A stretch of 64,000 nucleotides of DNA, from positions 374,501 to 438,500 of the forward strand of contig CM040089.1 in the NCBI GenBank assembly GCA_022496805.1, written 5' to 3'. Source of the DNA: Pohlia nutans (Eukaryota; Streptophyta; Bryopsida; Bryales; Mniaceae). A program made the position numbers and the translations under genes. The notes beneath the pieces are model-generated. The model was not told the origin of the DNA and ran no database searches. It saw only the letters and a program-made list of their open reading frames with translations. Positions 26,486-36,982 of the stretch are shown one piece after another (the first letter of the stretch is position 1; each line of letters begins with the position of its first letter).

Positions 26486-26640
26486 TACCAGGCAGTAATG
26501 GCACAAGAATGATAGTAAATTCTTGGTAATCACTTGCTAAATTGAACAACCACTTGCAAAACTTGCTATAAATAGCAGTTTGGCAATAATTTTTATTTCC
26601 CAAGGAATTGGACAAGGTTCCCAGTGCCATTTCGATGAAG

Positions 26641-27879
26641 CCATTTCGTGCCATAAGCGATTTTGGTGAGGCCAACATTCTGTTCAAACGGTTCACTTAT
26701 TTCTCTTTTCCAATTAGCAAGCTATCATAATCACTTGTATCGTATTTTTTTGCTTTTGCACACTAGGAGACTTGCAATTGTTTGGAAGTATCTTTATTGA
26801 GTTGCACATGTTGTGGGGTGCACAAGTGGCCCACCATCTAAATCTCACACTACTTTTTTTATATTGATGAAGTTATTTTACATTGGTGGAGATGTCCTAT
26901 GCATTGCAGCAAGGCAACTCAATCCAAAACCACAACATTTTGTCTTCCCACCAGCTCAAAAGATTGAACATCAAAGTTTGTGAATCATTAGGTAATACAA
27001 CAAATACTATTAATAGTGATGAAATTACAAACAACAATTTAGTTATTAAATGCTTATTTGATTTAAAATTAAAACAACAGAAAAGTAGGAGAGGGCAATT
27101 GAATAAACTACCATCACGTGACATGATAATTTCTGCTTCATGAGCTTGTGAGATTTTGGACCAATCATTTATTATACATAACATTAGTGGTTTTCGGGAG
27201 ATTGTATGATGGTTCAAGAAAGAGATAAAGTTAGTTTTTTTAAAAAGCCATATGGTAGATTTAAAAATAAAACTTGATCATATTAGAATAGGATTACATG
27301 GTTTATAAAAGAAAATTGACCATCCTACCTTGTGTTGCAAATATGGTTTTTTATTTTTAACAATACACTTTCAAATTCATATAAATTGTGTATTTTACTA
27401 AAATACAAAATTTCAATTGCATTCATTGGTTTTCATTAAAATATTAAAATTCAATCTCCCCAACTAACAACCAATAAACAAATGTAGGTACCTCGCTATT
27501 GTTACATATGCTTATATATACATATATACTTATGTACATACATGTTTATATATATATATATAAACTATCCCAAAAGACAATATTACTATTTAAGTGAAAA
27601 TAAATTATATTATCTTACAATAATTGCATGCATATAGGCTTGTCAATCCACCTTTTAACAAAATGCATCTACATTGAATAGGGGTATCAAGGGGAAGAAA
27701 AAATTAAAGGGACTTCCTGTGTAAAGATAACGTTGTAGTAACACAAATGAACAATATAAACATCCTAAACTTGTAACATTGCAAATAGGCTACATGTATC
27801 AATGCTATGACAAAGGTTGTCAATATGAGTGTCATGATGTGAGAGTCATTGAACATTCTCAATCAAGTGTAAAGTTGGT
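26641..27879. other. AT-rich stretch, no gene
   Basis: Only short frames and an alternating TATA-rich tract near 27510-27565. Nothing recognised. Confidence 0.45.
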
Positions 27880-28269
27880 TTAACCCTTAAATGTCAAAGT
27901 AAGCCCCATGGGCTTAGTTATGAGAGAATAATGAAGAAAAAAGTAGATTTTCTCAACCAAATCAAGCGTGGATTGGTGCGTTGGAAAGCTATTGAAAAAG
28001 CGATCTAGATTGCAAATTTGCGCCTCATTTGAGAGATTGTGGAATCATTGGTAAGCAATCAAAGTTATCAATATGAACAAGATTTGAGGTCGGGGCAGTT
28101 GAGATGCCGCAGTGCTACAGTGCTGGCCAGCAGTGCCCAGAAGAGCCTTAATCCATTTTTTTCGTTTTTTTATTTTTTTTTATTTTTTTATTTTTTATTC
28201 TTTATCCTCCAAAAATTTAGATGCCTTCCGAGTTGCCCCGCCCACGCCCTCTTGACGTTTAAGGGTTAA
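27880..28269. mobile_element. TTAA-flanked MITE, short copy
   Basis: Starts TTAACCCTTAAATGTCAAAG and ends TCTTGACGTTTAAGGGTTAA. 390 bp, with a T-rich tract at 28155-28200. It lies 13 bp from the next element of the same terminal type. Confidence 0.8.
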
Positions 28270-28282
28270 CCGCTGTTCAACA

Positions 28283-28859
28283 TTAACCCCTAACTGCCCA
28301 AGCAGGCGTTTTTGGCCTGATGTACAGGTTTCATCCGTATTTTCTCATCCGTCATGCACTTTTTGTGGTGTGATTTTTTTACTGAATTTTTTATGGGAAG
28401 TTAACTTCATGTATGTGTGATCCGATCGAAAAGGAAATAATTTTTGAAAAAATTATGCCTCATTTTGTGTTGTAGTGTTTCACCGAAAATCTTGAAGATT
28501 TTGGTCTAAAAGTGTTCATGAAAAAAAAAACTATTAAAATCAAGCATCCAAAAAATCTCCAAAAATCACTACACCTAAAGTACTACATTATAACCCATCA
28601 CAACAAATTTCATCCACATATTGTCAATATCTTATTCGTAATTGAATTACAAAGTAATTTTTTATTTTATGTTTCAAAATTTATAAAAAAAGATTAGTGA
28701 TAGTAGTCATAGATCTAACTTTATAGATAGAATCTAAAATTAAAAATGTATAACTTTTATTCATACATCAAGTTCTAAATATTCATATTAATTGCATTTT
28801 ATAATGCATCTTTGCAAAACTGCCTAAACTGGACATAGGTGAGGACGTTTAGGGGTTAA
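28283..28859 (+). mobile_element. TTAA-flanked MITE, 570-bp subfamily, copy 3
   Basis: Starts TTAACCCCTAACTGCCCAAG and ends TGAGGACGTTTAGGGGTTAA. The first 11 bases, TTAACCCCTAA, are the exact complement of the right end. 577 bp, non-coding. Confidence 0.9.
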
Positions 28860-29959
28860 AGGCCATCCTGTCAACTGCTCTGCCCATTTCAAGTTTCTTT
28901 CACATCCTATGAATTAATTAACTACAGACTCTGAACTCCCGCACCAAGTAAAAATTTATCGTGATTTTTACAATAATGGTAAATTATTAAATAGTCTGAA
29001 AAATGTTGATGAATTAGTATGGATCTCCTTAATATCCCTATTCAATGTAGTTTAATCCATAAAAGACAAAGCCATTTTTGGGCAGTTTTTGGTAAGTTTC
29101 AAATCACTTCTACTCTTTGTAACGTCAATCATATTTAGTTATCTTCATGGTTGTGCATTCTAACTATAAGATCTTTGAACTAACTATGTGAGCAACATGT
29201 CTCACCTTTCATGAAAAAAGTAAACTGGCTAAAAATGGTCATTCTGGACCTTGTACTATCAAATGCTGTAAAAATATAAAACTCTAGGAAAGCCACCCCA
29301 AATTCTATTTTTAGCCAGTTTAGTTTTAGGGTGGGTGAGATGTGTACCAAATTTCTAGTCATTCCGAGTTACAGATTGTGAGATCATAACAAAAGAAGAG
29401 AGGAAGTTTAGTAAGTTTACAACTGCCCTTTACTAGTTCAACCACTTTGACCAAGTGCAGAGGATGAAGGAGTAACTTAAAACGTTGGCAACGTTTCCAA
29501 TGTTACTAGCCAATAAAAAAGGAGTACGCTCAAAAAAATTCAGATTGTTTTAGACAGGTGGTTTTGCCCAAGAAGTGGACAGACACACATAATGAAAATT
29601 TATGCACAAATTTAGTTAGATCTACAAAATCCAAAATGGTGGAGCCCTAGAAGGAGAAACATGGAGGTCACCTAATTTGTTTTTTTTGCAAAAACAATAA
29701 AATTTCAATCTTTGATCGTCATTGGAGTTCAAAGGTTTGGGCAGTTTCCACAAACTACCGGGCACCTTCCAAAATAAGGGTTGCCCATCCGCACTATCCT
29801 AAGAGCCCATCTGTCATTGATGATGGGTCCATGCTCTACCATGACTCCATGGAAAGTCAATCGAATAAGATATTATGGCTACCCTAGATGCACCACATAA
29901 CAAGGGCTAACTACTTGTGACTGCAACTATTGACATTCCCCTTGAAGCTCCTCTCCCAA
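28860..29959. other. AT-rich stretch, no gene
   Basis: Short frames only; nothing recognised. Confidence 0.45.
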
Positions 29960-30127
29960 CGAGCACAAGGAACCCTGACTATATTACTAAGCAGTAAAGG
30001 GTACAAGAATGATGGTGAATTCTTGGTGATCACTTGCTAAATTGAACAACCACTTGAAAAATTTGCTATAAACAGTAGTTTGGTAGTAATGTTTACTTCC
30101 TAGTGAATTGGACAAAGTTCCCTGTGC
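29960..30127 (+). repeat. Dispersed repeat, uninterrupted copy (empty site)
   Basis: Reads ACAAGGAACCCTGACTATAT then TACTAAGCAGTAAAGGGT and on through GAATTGGACAAAGTTCCC without interruption. It is the paralogue of 25498-26640 and shows the state before the two MITE insertions there. Confidence 0.8.
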
Positions 30128-30331
30128 AGGTGTAACTGATGCAAGAGAAATTTGTAGTGAAATTTGTAGTGAAGATGAGTACCGGTCAGACTAAATAAGA
30201 GATAGATGATGACGAATCCCCACTGCCACATGCTGCAGCAAAAAATCACAATCTTCAATATTAAACTTGACTGAATATATTTTTCTTAAGGCTCACATTA
30301 TCGTAAAGCATTGGCGGTCATGGTATCTCAA

Positions 30332-30878
30332 TTAACCCTTAAACGTACCACTCCTTTGTAGGAAAGTCAAACTACACAATTTAGCCTTCAAGATTTATCA
30401 AAATATATTTTGTATTATTTTTCGTGCATGGAATTGAATGTTTCCTATCAGTCTTGAAATTTTCAGATTTTTTTGATTTAATACGGCCTTTTTAACAAAT
30501 TTTTAAGTCAAATACTTCAAAAAATAATTTTTATTACAAAAAAGCTTTAAAAAAATAATATTTTTTTGGGAGCAGGTACAAATAAAAATGGAGAATCACA
30601 TGATATGTTTTCCATAGAAATTTTTTATTTAAATTTTGAAATTCGAAAGGTGAACATCCTATGTAGTGTAATTCAAACCTTGAGCTACAAAGCTTGCACA
30701 AGCAATAAAATACTCAATAATTAGAATTTTTAAGATTTGAAAAGTGGAGTACAAACTAGACTTAATAAACTTCATTTTCTTAGTTGGGTGTATTAGCAAC
30801 AAAAGTCATCTTCAAGATCAAAATTGGGTTTGACCAACAAACGTCCAGAAACTGGACGCTGGGACGTTTAGGGGTTAA
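30332..30878 (+). mobile_element. TTAA-flanked MITE, second subfamily, copy 2
   Basis: Starts TTAACCCTTAAACGTACC and ends GCTGGGACGTTTAGGGGTTAA without its first base (GCTGG...TTAA). 547 bp, AT-rich and non-coding. Confidence 0.82.
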
Positions 30879-31026
30879 CATTCAGATTGAGTTAGAGAAT
30901 CACTAGACATGGCAAAGACTACCAATCATTGATCAAACTTAGTTGTGGGTTCCAAGAAACTTTACAAATAAACAAACAAATAAAGAAAGAAATAACTTGC
31001 AGGCATTCATTCACAGTTTTATAATA

Positions 31027-31368
31027 CCATACATGGAAGGCAGGGTCGGCAGAAAATAATTCCCCAAAAAAATGCCGAAAAAAAATAAAAATTTATTAAG
31101 TATTTTGTCAAAATCAACAAAAATAAAGACAACAGAAAGCCGAAAAAAAATAAAACAAACTCAAAACATAACACTCAACAAATTTGGATGAAAACATAAC
31201 ACTCAAAGCAAAAAAATAAAAATAAAACGTTTAGCAGCCGGAATTTTTTTAATGTTAGCTATTAACAGCCGATTTCTCAATAATTACTTTTGAAAGTGCC
31301 GACCTCCACTATTTCAACTTTTATTAATTATTCGACATGAAAGTGCCGACCCTGCCTTCCACGTACGG
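31027..31368. mobile_element. MITE with CCATACATGGAAGGCAGGG termini, TA target
   Basis: The left end CCATACATGGAAGGCAGGGT and the right end (complement CCGTACGTGGAAGGCAGGGT) are inverted repeats with two differences in the first 20 bases. TA flanks both ends. 342 bp with an A-rich interior; non-coding. Confidence 0.8.
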
Positions 31369-31573
31369 TAGTTCATACTTGGGCCATGAACTATACCTTA
31401 ATTCCTACAATTGTTTCAAATTAATCCTCCATACACCGAATCATGTAGGCATGAAAGTTGTAGTTATACTGCAAATTGTGAGTCTGCAATACAATGACAC
31501 TCACTAAGATCATTAATTTTTCAACATTTATATAATTCCATTCACAGCTGAAAATAACGCATGGATCACAAAC

Positions 31574-32125
31574 TTAACCCTGAACGTCCTCACCCCTCTC
31601 CAAATTCGGCAGTTTTGCAAAGATGCATTATAAAATGCAACGAAGAGGGATCTTTTGAACTTGATGTATGAATAAAAGTTGTACATTATGAATTTTAGAT
31701 TCTATCCATGCAGTTAGATCTGTGATTGCTATCACCAATATTTTTTCGTAAAATTTGAAATTCAAAATTCAAAATTCTTTTGTAATTTGATTACAAATAA
31801 GAGATTGACAATTTGTGAATGGAATTTGTTCTGAAGGGTTGAAATGTAATACTCTAAATGTAGTGATTTTTGGAGATTTTTTGGTTGCTTGATTTTATGA
31901 GTTTATTTTTTCATGAGCACACTTGAACTAAAATCTTTGAAATCACCGCAACATGAAATGAGGCATAAAAATTTCACAAATCATCCCCTTTCTAATTGGT
32001 TCACACATGCATAAAGCTAAAATATATAGTAAAATATCCACATTGCAAGTGCATGACAGATGGGAAAACGGAGTTTGCTTTTGTACATCAAGCGAAAAAT
32101 GGCAAGTTGGGTAGTTAGGGGTTAA
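31574..32125 (-). mobile_element. TTAA-flanked MITE, 570-bp subfamily, copy 4
   Basis: Starts TTAACCCTGAACGTCCTCAC and ends GTTGGGTAGTTAGGGGTTAA. The interior matches the subfamily in reverse orientation. 552 bp. Confidence 0.88.
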
Positions 32126-32537
32126 AAACATGTGCAGTTCAGGCACTCACCGTGACGAAGCTTAAGCGCAAGGCCGCTCGAGGCACATAAACTTGTTGCA
32201 ACATCAGGAATTTCGGACCCCACTGATTTCGCACGATTTCAGTGCGATTTCCGATATTTCATGGGTGAGTGTATTTTTCGCACTGATTCCGCATTGTTGC
32301 GTCATTCATCGCAACTGCATTGACATGACATCATGATCGTACAAGCGGATATAGTATTGATTCGACACGATTGATACATCTATTGAAAACGTGCGAATCC
32401 TTCACTCTGTACAATTGTCAAATGTCGTGTCTTAATTGTGTTTAAAGTCACACTAATTCAGTGTGTTTTTCGTGCAACATCATCTTTTCTATATCTAGAT
32501 ATTTTTTCTTTCTATATCTAAATTTGGTCAAAATAAT

Positions 32538-32543
<6 letters not shown>

Positions 32544-32584
<41 letters not shown>
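32544..32584. repeat. (AT)n microsatellite
   Basis: About 20 uninterrupted AT units inside the 2.4-kb element. Confidence 0.95.
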
Positions 32585-32588
<4 letters not shown>

Positions 32589-32682
32589 ACCCGAACATTA
32601 TTTCGGGCTGCCCGGACTAACTACTTGCGCTGCCCGAACCCGCGGTGGGGCCCACCACGGTTTCCCAAGCTCTATTGCCGGT

Positions 32683-32745
32683 GGTAGGAATTGAATTTGA
32701 GATCTCCCAACTACAAACCATGCTTTAAACCACCAAACCACCTTA
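32683..32745 (-). repeat. tRNA-like segment, possible SINE remnant
   Basis: On the minus strand the order is like a degraded tRNA: an A-box-like TGGTTTGGTGGTTTAAAGC, an anticodon-arm-like part with TGT, and a B-box-like AAATTCAATTCC. Stems are poorly kept, so it is not a functional tRNA gene. Confidence 0.3.
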
Positions 32746-34825
32746 AAGTCTTGATGCAAGCACTCGAACTCTTTTGATAATTATAAAGGAATGAAACCAT
32801 TGGCAATTTTTTTGCCATATATATGTAATCCTTTTTTCAAATTTTTTTTGCACTACAATACGCAGACCTTTTTCTATATCTTGAAATTTTTTCAGAATAT
32901 TTTGATTTTTTTTTTTTGGGCCAAAATCGTGATGGCAGATCATGGCTGTGAGCTGTTTTTTTTTCAGCGGACTTTGAATGTTTTTAACAATGTGAGAAAA
33001 ACTTTTTTTCCAAATTTTTTATTGCACTAGATTATGCAGGAATTTTTCTATATCTAGGATTTTTTTTCAGGATATTATGAATTTATTTATTTTTTGCCAA
33101 AATCGTGGTGACCGTGAGCTATTTTTTTTAAGCAGACTTTGGATGCTTTTTTGCGATGTAAAAAAAAAAATTCCAATTTTTTTCTCAGTAGATCATGCAT
33201 GCATTTTTCTATATCTAAAAAAAATTCAAATTTTTTTGAACGTTTTTTTTGTTTTGCCAAAATCTTAAAGGCTGTTAGGTGTTTTCTTATTTGCAATAGA
33301 CTTTAGATGTTTTTAGCAATGTAAAAAACTCTTTCTATTCCAAATTGTTTTTGCACTCCATTATACAAGCTTTTTTCTATACCTAGAAAAATAATTCAAT
33401 GGTTTGAATGTTGTAGCAAGCAATTAAAAGCTCTTGCAATTTTATTTTTTGAAAAGTTGCTCAAATTGAGTTCAAAGAAAGTCTGATTTTAAACTCAATT
33501 TAACTTGCAATGCTTCGAGAGATCATGTTTTGGTCGATGTCCCCTTATGAGCTGCCCGAGACTAAAAAAATTAAAAATTAAATGAAATTATAATTATTTT
33601 CTAATAGGAAATCAAGTATGCTTTCAAATCCAATTTGAATCGTGCCAATCCAAATTAAACTCCGCCTAGGGAAATTTTCAAAAAAACAACACCTGTACAT
33701 TGTCTCGTGTTACAAATTTTACTATTTTGAAAAAGTAATGTTGTCCTTTTCTGTACGATTTTTTTTCTCCCATGATGAAAAGTACAATGATAACCAATAA
33801 TACCAAATTTGAATTCTAAAAATATAAAATGTAATTTCATTGAAATTATAATGTTCATTGCTTCTAAATTCTATAAATGAAGATCTAAAAATGTTTTGGG
33901 AAATTAGGACGTAAGGATAATTTAAAAAGATTCTTGAAATATTTCAAAATATTCCAAAATAATCCAAAATAATATAAAATATTTTGAAAGATTCCAAAAG
34001 ATTCCAAAAGAGAATATTAAAATATTTTTGGTATTTTCTTTATTTATTATATTTCGTTAATAAATCAATAGTTTTAAAACACTATAAACTTTTTTTGTCG
34101 AGAAGTATGACATGCTTCTGTAGTGCAAAAACACATTCTTGAACGCGAGTGACGTCGAGAAATATATAAGTCACTCATTCTCAAATTGAAAACTTGTACT
34201 ATAACTACACGGATGTCGTACGACAATAATTTGCATTATCATAGATGTTGAAATCACACGGATGTAATAAAAGGCGTTGATATGATACGTATACGATACT
34301 AAATCCGCATTAACTAAAACCGCATGTTATCCGTGTCTTATTAGCCATGTAATGTAGATACACGATTAACGCACGGATTCCGTCAAGCACGACTTTCGTG
34401 CGAAAACAACACTTTTTTCATAATCATTGAAAAGACACTGCATCGACATCCTAATAATGCATGTCACTTCCGTACCATAACGACACTTCTAAATGCACGT
34501 ATAACGTGTGGAATCAATGTTCAACGATAAACGCACTGAAATCGTGCGAAATCAGTGGGGTCCAAAATTCCTGATGTTGTTGTGTAAATGTTTGACAGTG
34601 CATTCATTATTTTGAAAACTCATCGCCCACACAAGGACCTTCACGCCCATTACTTTGATGCGTGATACCACACAAATGTTGATTGTCGTGAGAAGTTTAA
34701 ACTATTTGTGAACACTGCATGCCAAGTCAAAGTTTATCCAGAAGTTAGATCCGATTTATAAATTGATTTATTGCAAAATGGGAATTGCTTTTTTATTTTT
34801 CTGATTGTGTTCAAAGAATGCTCAC

Positions 34826-36204
34826 CTGTTGCATTACGCTGGGCTACTGCTTCATGAGCTTCCCTTTCCCATTTCCTCCAGGTGTACACCTGAACCATCA
34901 ACATCACTCAAATTAAGCTACAACAATGAATTCAAAAAACATGACAGGAAAGCAATGCATTAGATACTGGATAATTACGTGCATTTGATTTCTCTTGTTA
35001 CCCAATGTGATAGAAATTTATTGGCAGAAAAATGTTACGGTTTTTAATTACCTTTGTGAGAGCAAGCACCATGGTAAGGCAAGAGTAGGCCACATGGACC
35101 CCAGCCAGGACGAAGATGAATATGTGAAGCTGATGGAGGGTGTTTATTGACACGAAATGCTCATGGCCCTGTTTTATGTCACAAGAAGTAACCAATAATG
35201 TTACAACTTCATTAACACGAGATAAGAGTGTGACCTAAGAAAGGTTATAATAGTACTATATATGAGAGGAAATAATTTGACATACCTCGTCACAATAAGA
35301 ATCAACCACAACAGTAGCCAAAAGCCTTCGGCGCCCATCAACAGGAGGGTAGTCGGAGCCATTGACGGCCTTGATTTTATGTCACAAGGCGTCCATTTGT
35401 TGTACTGTACACACTAGATTTGACGCACACCTTAGAGATGGGGGTTGTAATTATGGTAATTGTCAAGGAGATGAACCCCATCAACATTAGCTTTGCCACA
35501 AAGAATAAGTTACTGTAACACATCACCTCTTGTTTATGGACGATTAAGGGTCCAAGTTTGAGTAGAATTGTGTTTCTCAAAGCATTCAGCAAATCTGCTC
35601 AAGTCTGGCTAATTCATATCTTTTTACAATCTTGCATATAAGTATTAAATTATTTGCAAAAACAACTCACCGTCTGTAGGGCCAAATTGAGTGATTTCCG
35701 TTTGCTCTGATGCAGGTACCGCAAGCCATTAGTTCAAGTTCGATCACAGTTAACAGCGAATAACGTACTCAAATGCATTTCAAGTATTTTCATTCGATTT
35801 CCTATCAAGATTCAAGAATACGAATCGACTAAATGATGTTGAAACTCTTACTATGTCCTTTCCTGGTCTTTGAACAATTTTAAGCAACCAGCACCCTAAA
35901 CCTGCGTTATTAACTAAAGTCAACAAGTGTTCATGTGTAGAGCAGCTTGAAGCAACGTTATTGATCACGGCTCAGTACTGCCGACCTAGCTAATTCAACG
36001 ACGTCACATGTATAAATTGAAACTGAATTCATCTTGGCCAGAAGTGGATCAGTTAGCCATAAATTAGAGATAGCTGGAGAACGAACATACATGGCCAAGG
36101 ACGTGCAGGCTGTGCTCACGACGAGGGAGATCAAGATGTTGACCGTCCTCACTGGTGGGCGTGTACTCCAGCGTCCTCTTGCTCGCCGGATCCCCCACCG
36201 CCAT
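34826..36204 (-). pseudogene. MLO-like gene fragment, degenerate and truncated
   Basis: Recognisable pieces in order: 36204-36091 (MAVGDPASKRTLEYTPT...EHSLHVLGH), about 35490-35427 (LMLMGFISLTITIITTPISK), 35369-35286 (GRRRLLATVVVDSYCDE), 35168-35052 (LHQLHIFIFVLAGVHVAYSC) and 34889-34826 (VYTWRKWEREAHEAV). These match the N-terminal third of MLO seven-transmembrane proteins (powdery-mildew susceptibility family, calmodulin-binding). The first membrane helix is out of frame: the visible frame gives SEDGQHLDLPRR, while the neighbouring frame gives hydrophobic VRTVNILISLVV. Between the first and second pieces the expected coding is unclear, and a 36-base GT...AG segment replaces a normal intron. 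The later helices and calmodulin site are not seen; a TIR transposon begins 247 bases downstream. A short ALRLSFVT frame at about 32155-32180 could be a displaced MLO piece (weak). Confidence 0.7.
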
Positions 36205-36246
36205 CTTAAATCACAAAAATCATCTAGACGTACTCCTCGAATTCAG

Positions 36247-36273
36247 AAATATATATATATATATATATATATA
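36247..36273. repeat. (AT)n microsatellite
   Basis: About 13 AT units upstream of the MLO fragment start. Confidence 0.9.
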
Positions 36274-36982
36274 TTCCCGACCGGCTCCTTGATTCACGAA
36301 ATGTATATAAATTACCTCGAGTAAGTTCGAAAGCGATTACTAGAATCTTAACTTACAGCGCCCGAGCATTCGTATTGTTCCGGATACACAAAATTCAGGT
36401 GACGCAAACATACAGGTGACGATGAATATCACTACTGTTCCAAGCTTTCCATGCCGACCAGCTGCTATACAAGTACCGTGGAGTATTGAAATTTATATAT
36501 CTTAGCCCAATTGATTCGCGAACAGAGTCGGAGACTTCAACCTCAAAAATGTCACCAGCTACTCGATCATTCAACTATAATTTACAGATATCTTCGTTCA
36601 AGCTGATCGATGTCGCTTGAAACTGTTGTTGGGAAACGTCTAGCTGTTGAAGATCATCGCTGTTTGATCCTCCTCGACGCAGGCCGGACTTCCCGCATTC
36701 TGATAATTCCCTGGTGTGCCACTGACATAGAAGTTCCACCTGGTCGGGGGCTTGCACAGTCTACAGCCAGATGATCACTCTCTTGTCCTGGAGCGAGCTG
36801 GAAGAGCTTGGTTCCAGGCAATGGGCGTAGAGGTCGTCGCCGGGACTTTCGATGTACACCACTCACATACGCAGCAGAAGGCAGAATAATTGCGGCTTGG
36901 AAGGCTCACTTGCTCTAAATTGAGCCCAATTTCTGCCAGGTCAAGGGTGTTAAGCAAAGGTTCTCAAGAACGCTATGCCAGA
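36274..36982. other. Intergenic between PPR gene and MLO fragment
   Basis: Contains the 3' flank of the PPR gene and the likely promoter remnant of the MLO fragment. No gene recognised. Confidence 0.45.

Larger units (their letters stand above)
25498..26640 (+). repeat. Dispersed repeat interrupted by two nested MITEs (filled site)
   Basis: The flanks ACAAGGAACCCCGACCATAT (about 25498-25517) and GGCAGTAATGGCACAAGAAT (about 26491-26510) through GAATTGGACAAGGTTCCC are contiguous in a second copy at about 29966-30127. In this copy they are separated by the elements at 25518-26065 and 26065-26485. Confidence 0.8.
32199..34579. mobile_element. 2.4-kb DNA transposon with 48-bp terminal inverted repeats
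   Basis: The left end begins CAACATCAGGAATTTCGGAC and continues CCCACTGATTTCGCACGATT. The right end is its complement, with one mismatch in 48 bases. Flanking TTG on both sides may be a 3-bp target duplication, but this is weak. Subterminal parts repeat ACACGGAT- and CGTGCGA-like words. No transposase frame is visible, so it is non-autonomous. The inside carries an (AT)n tract and a tRNA-like segment. The superfamily is not assigned; a long TIR, subterminal repeats and a 3-bp duplication would fit a CACTA-like or other TIR element, but the tip is not CACTA. Confidence 0.78.

Noticed and set aside
32160..32198. MLO exon left of the TIR element
   Set aside because: The match is eight residues long and not decisive; recorded as a hint only.
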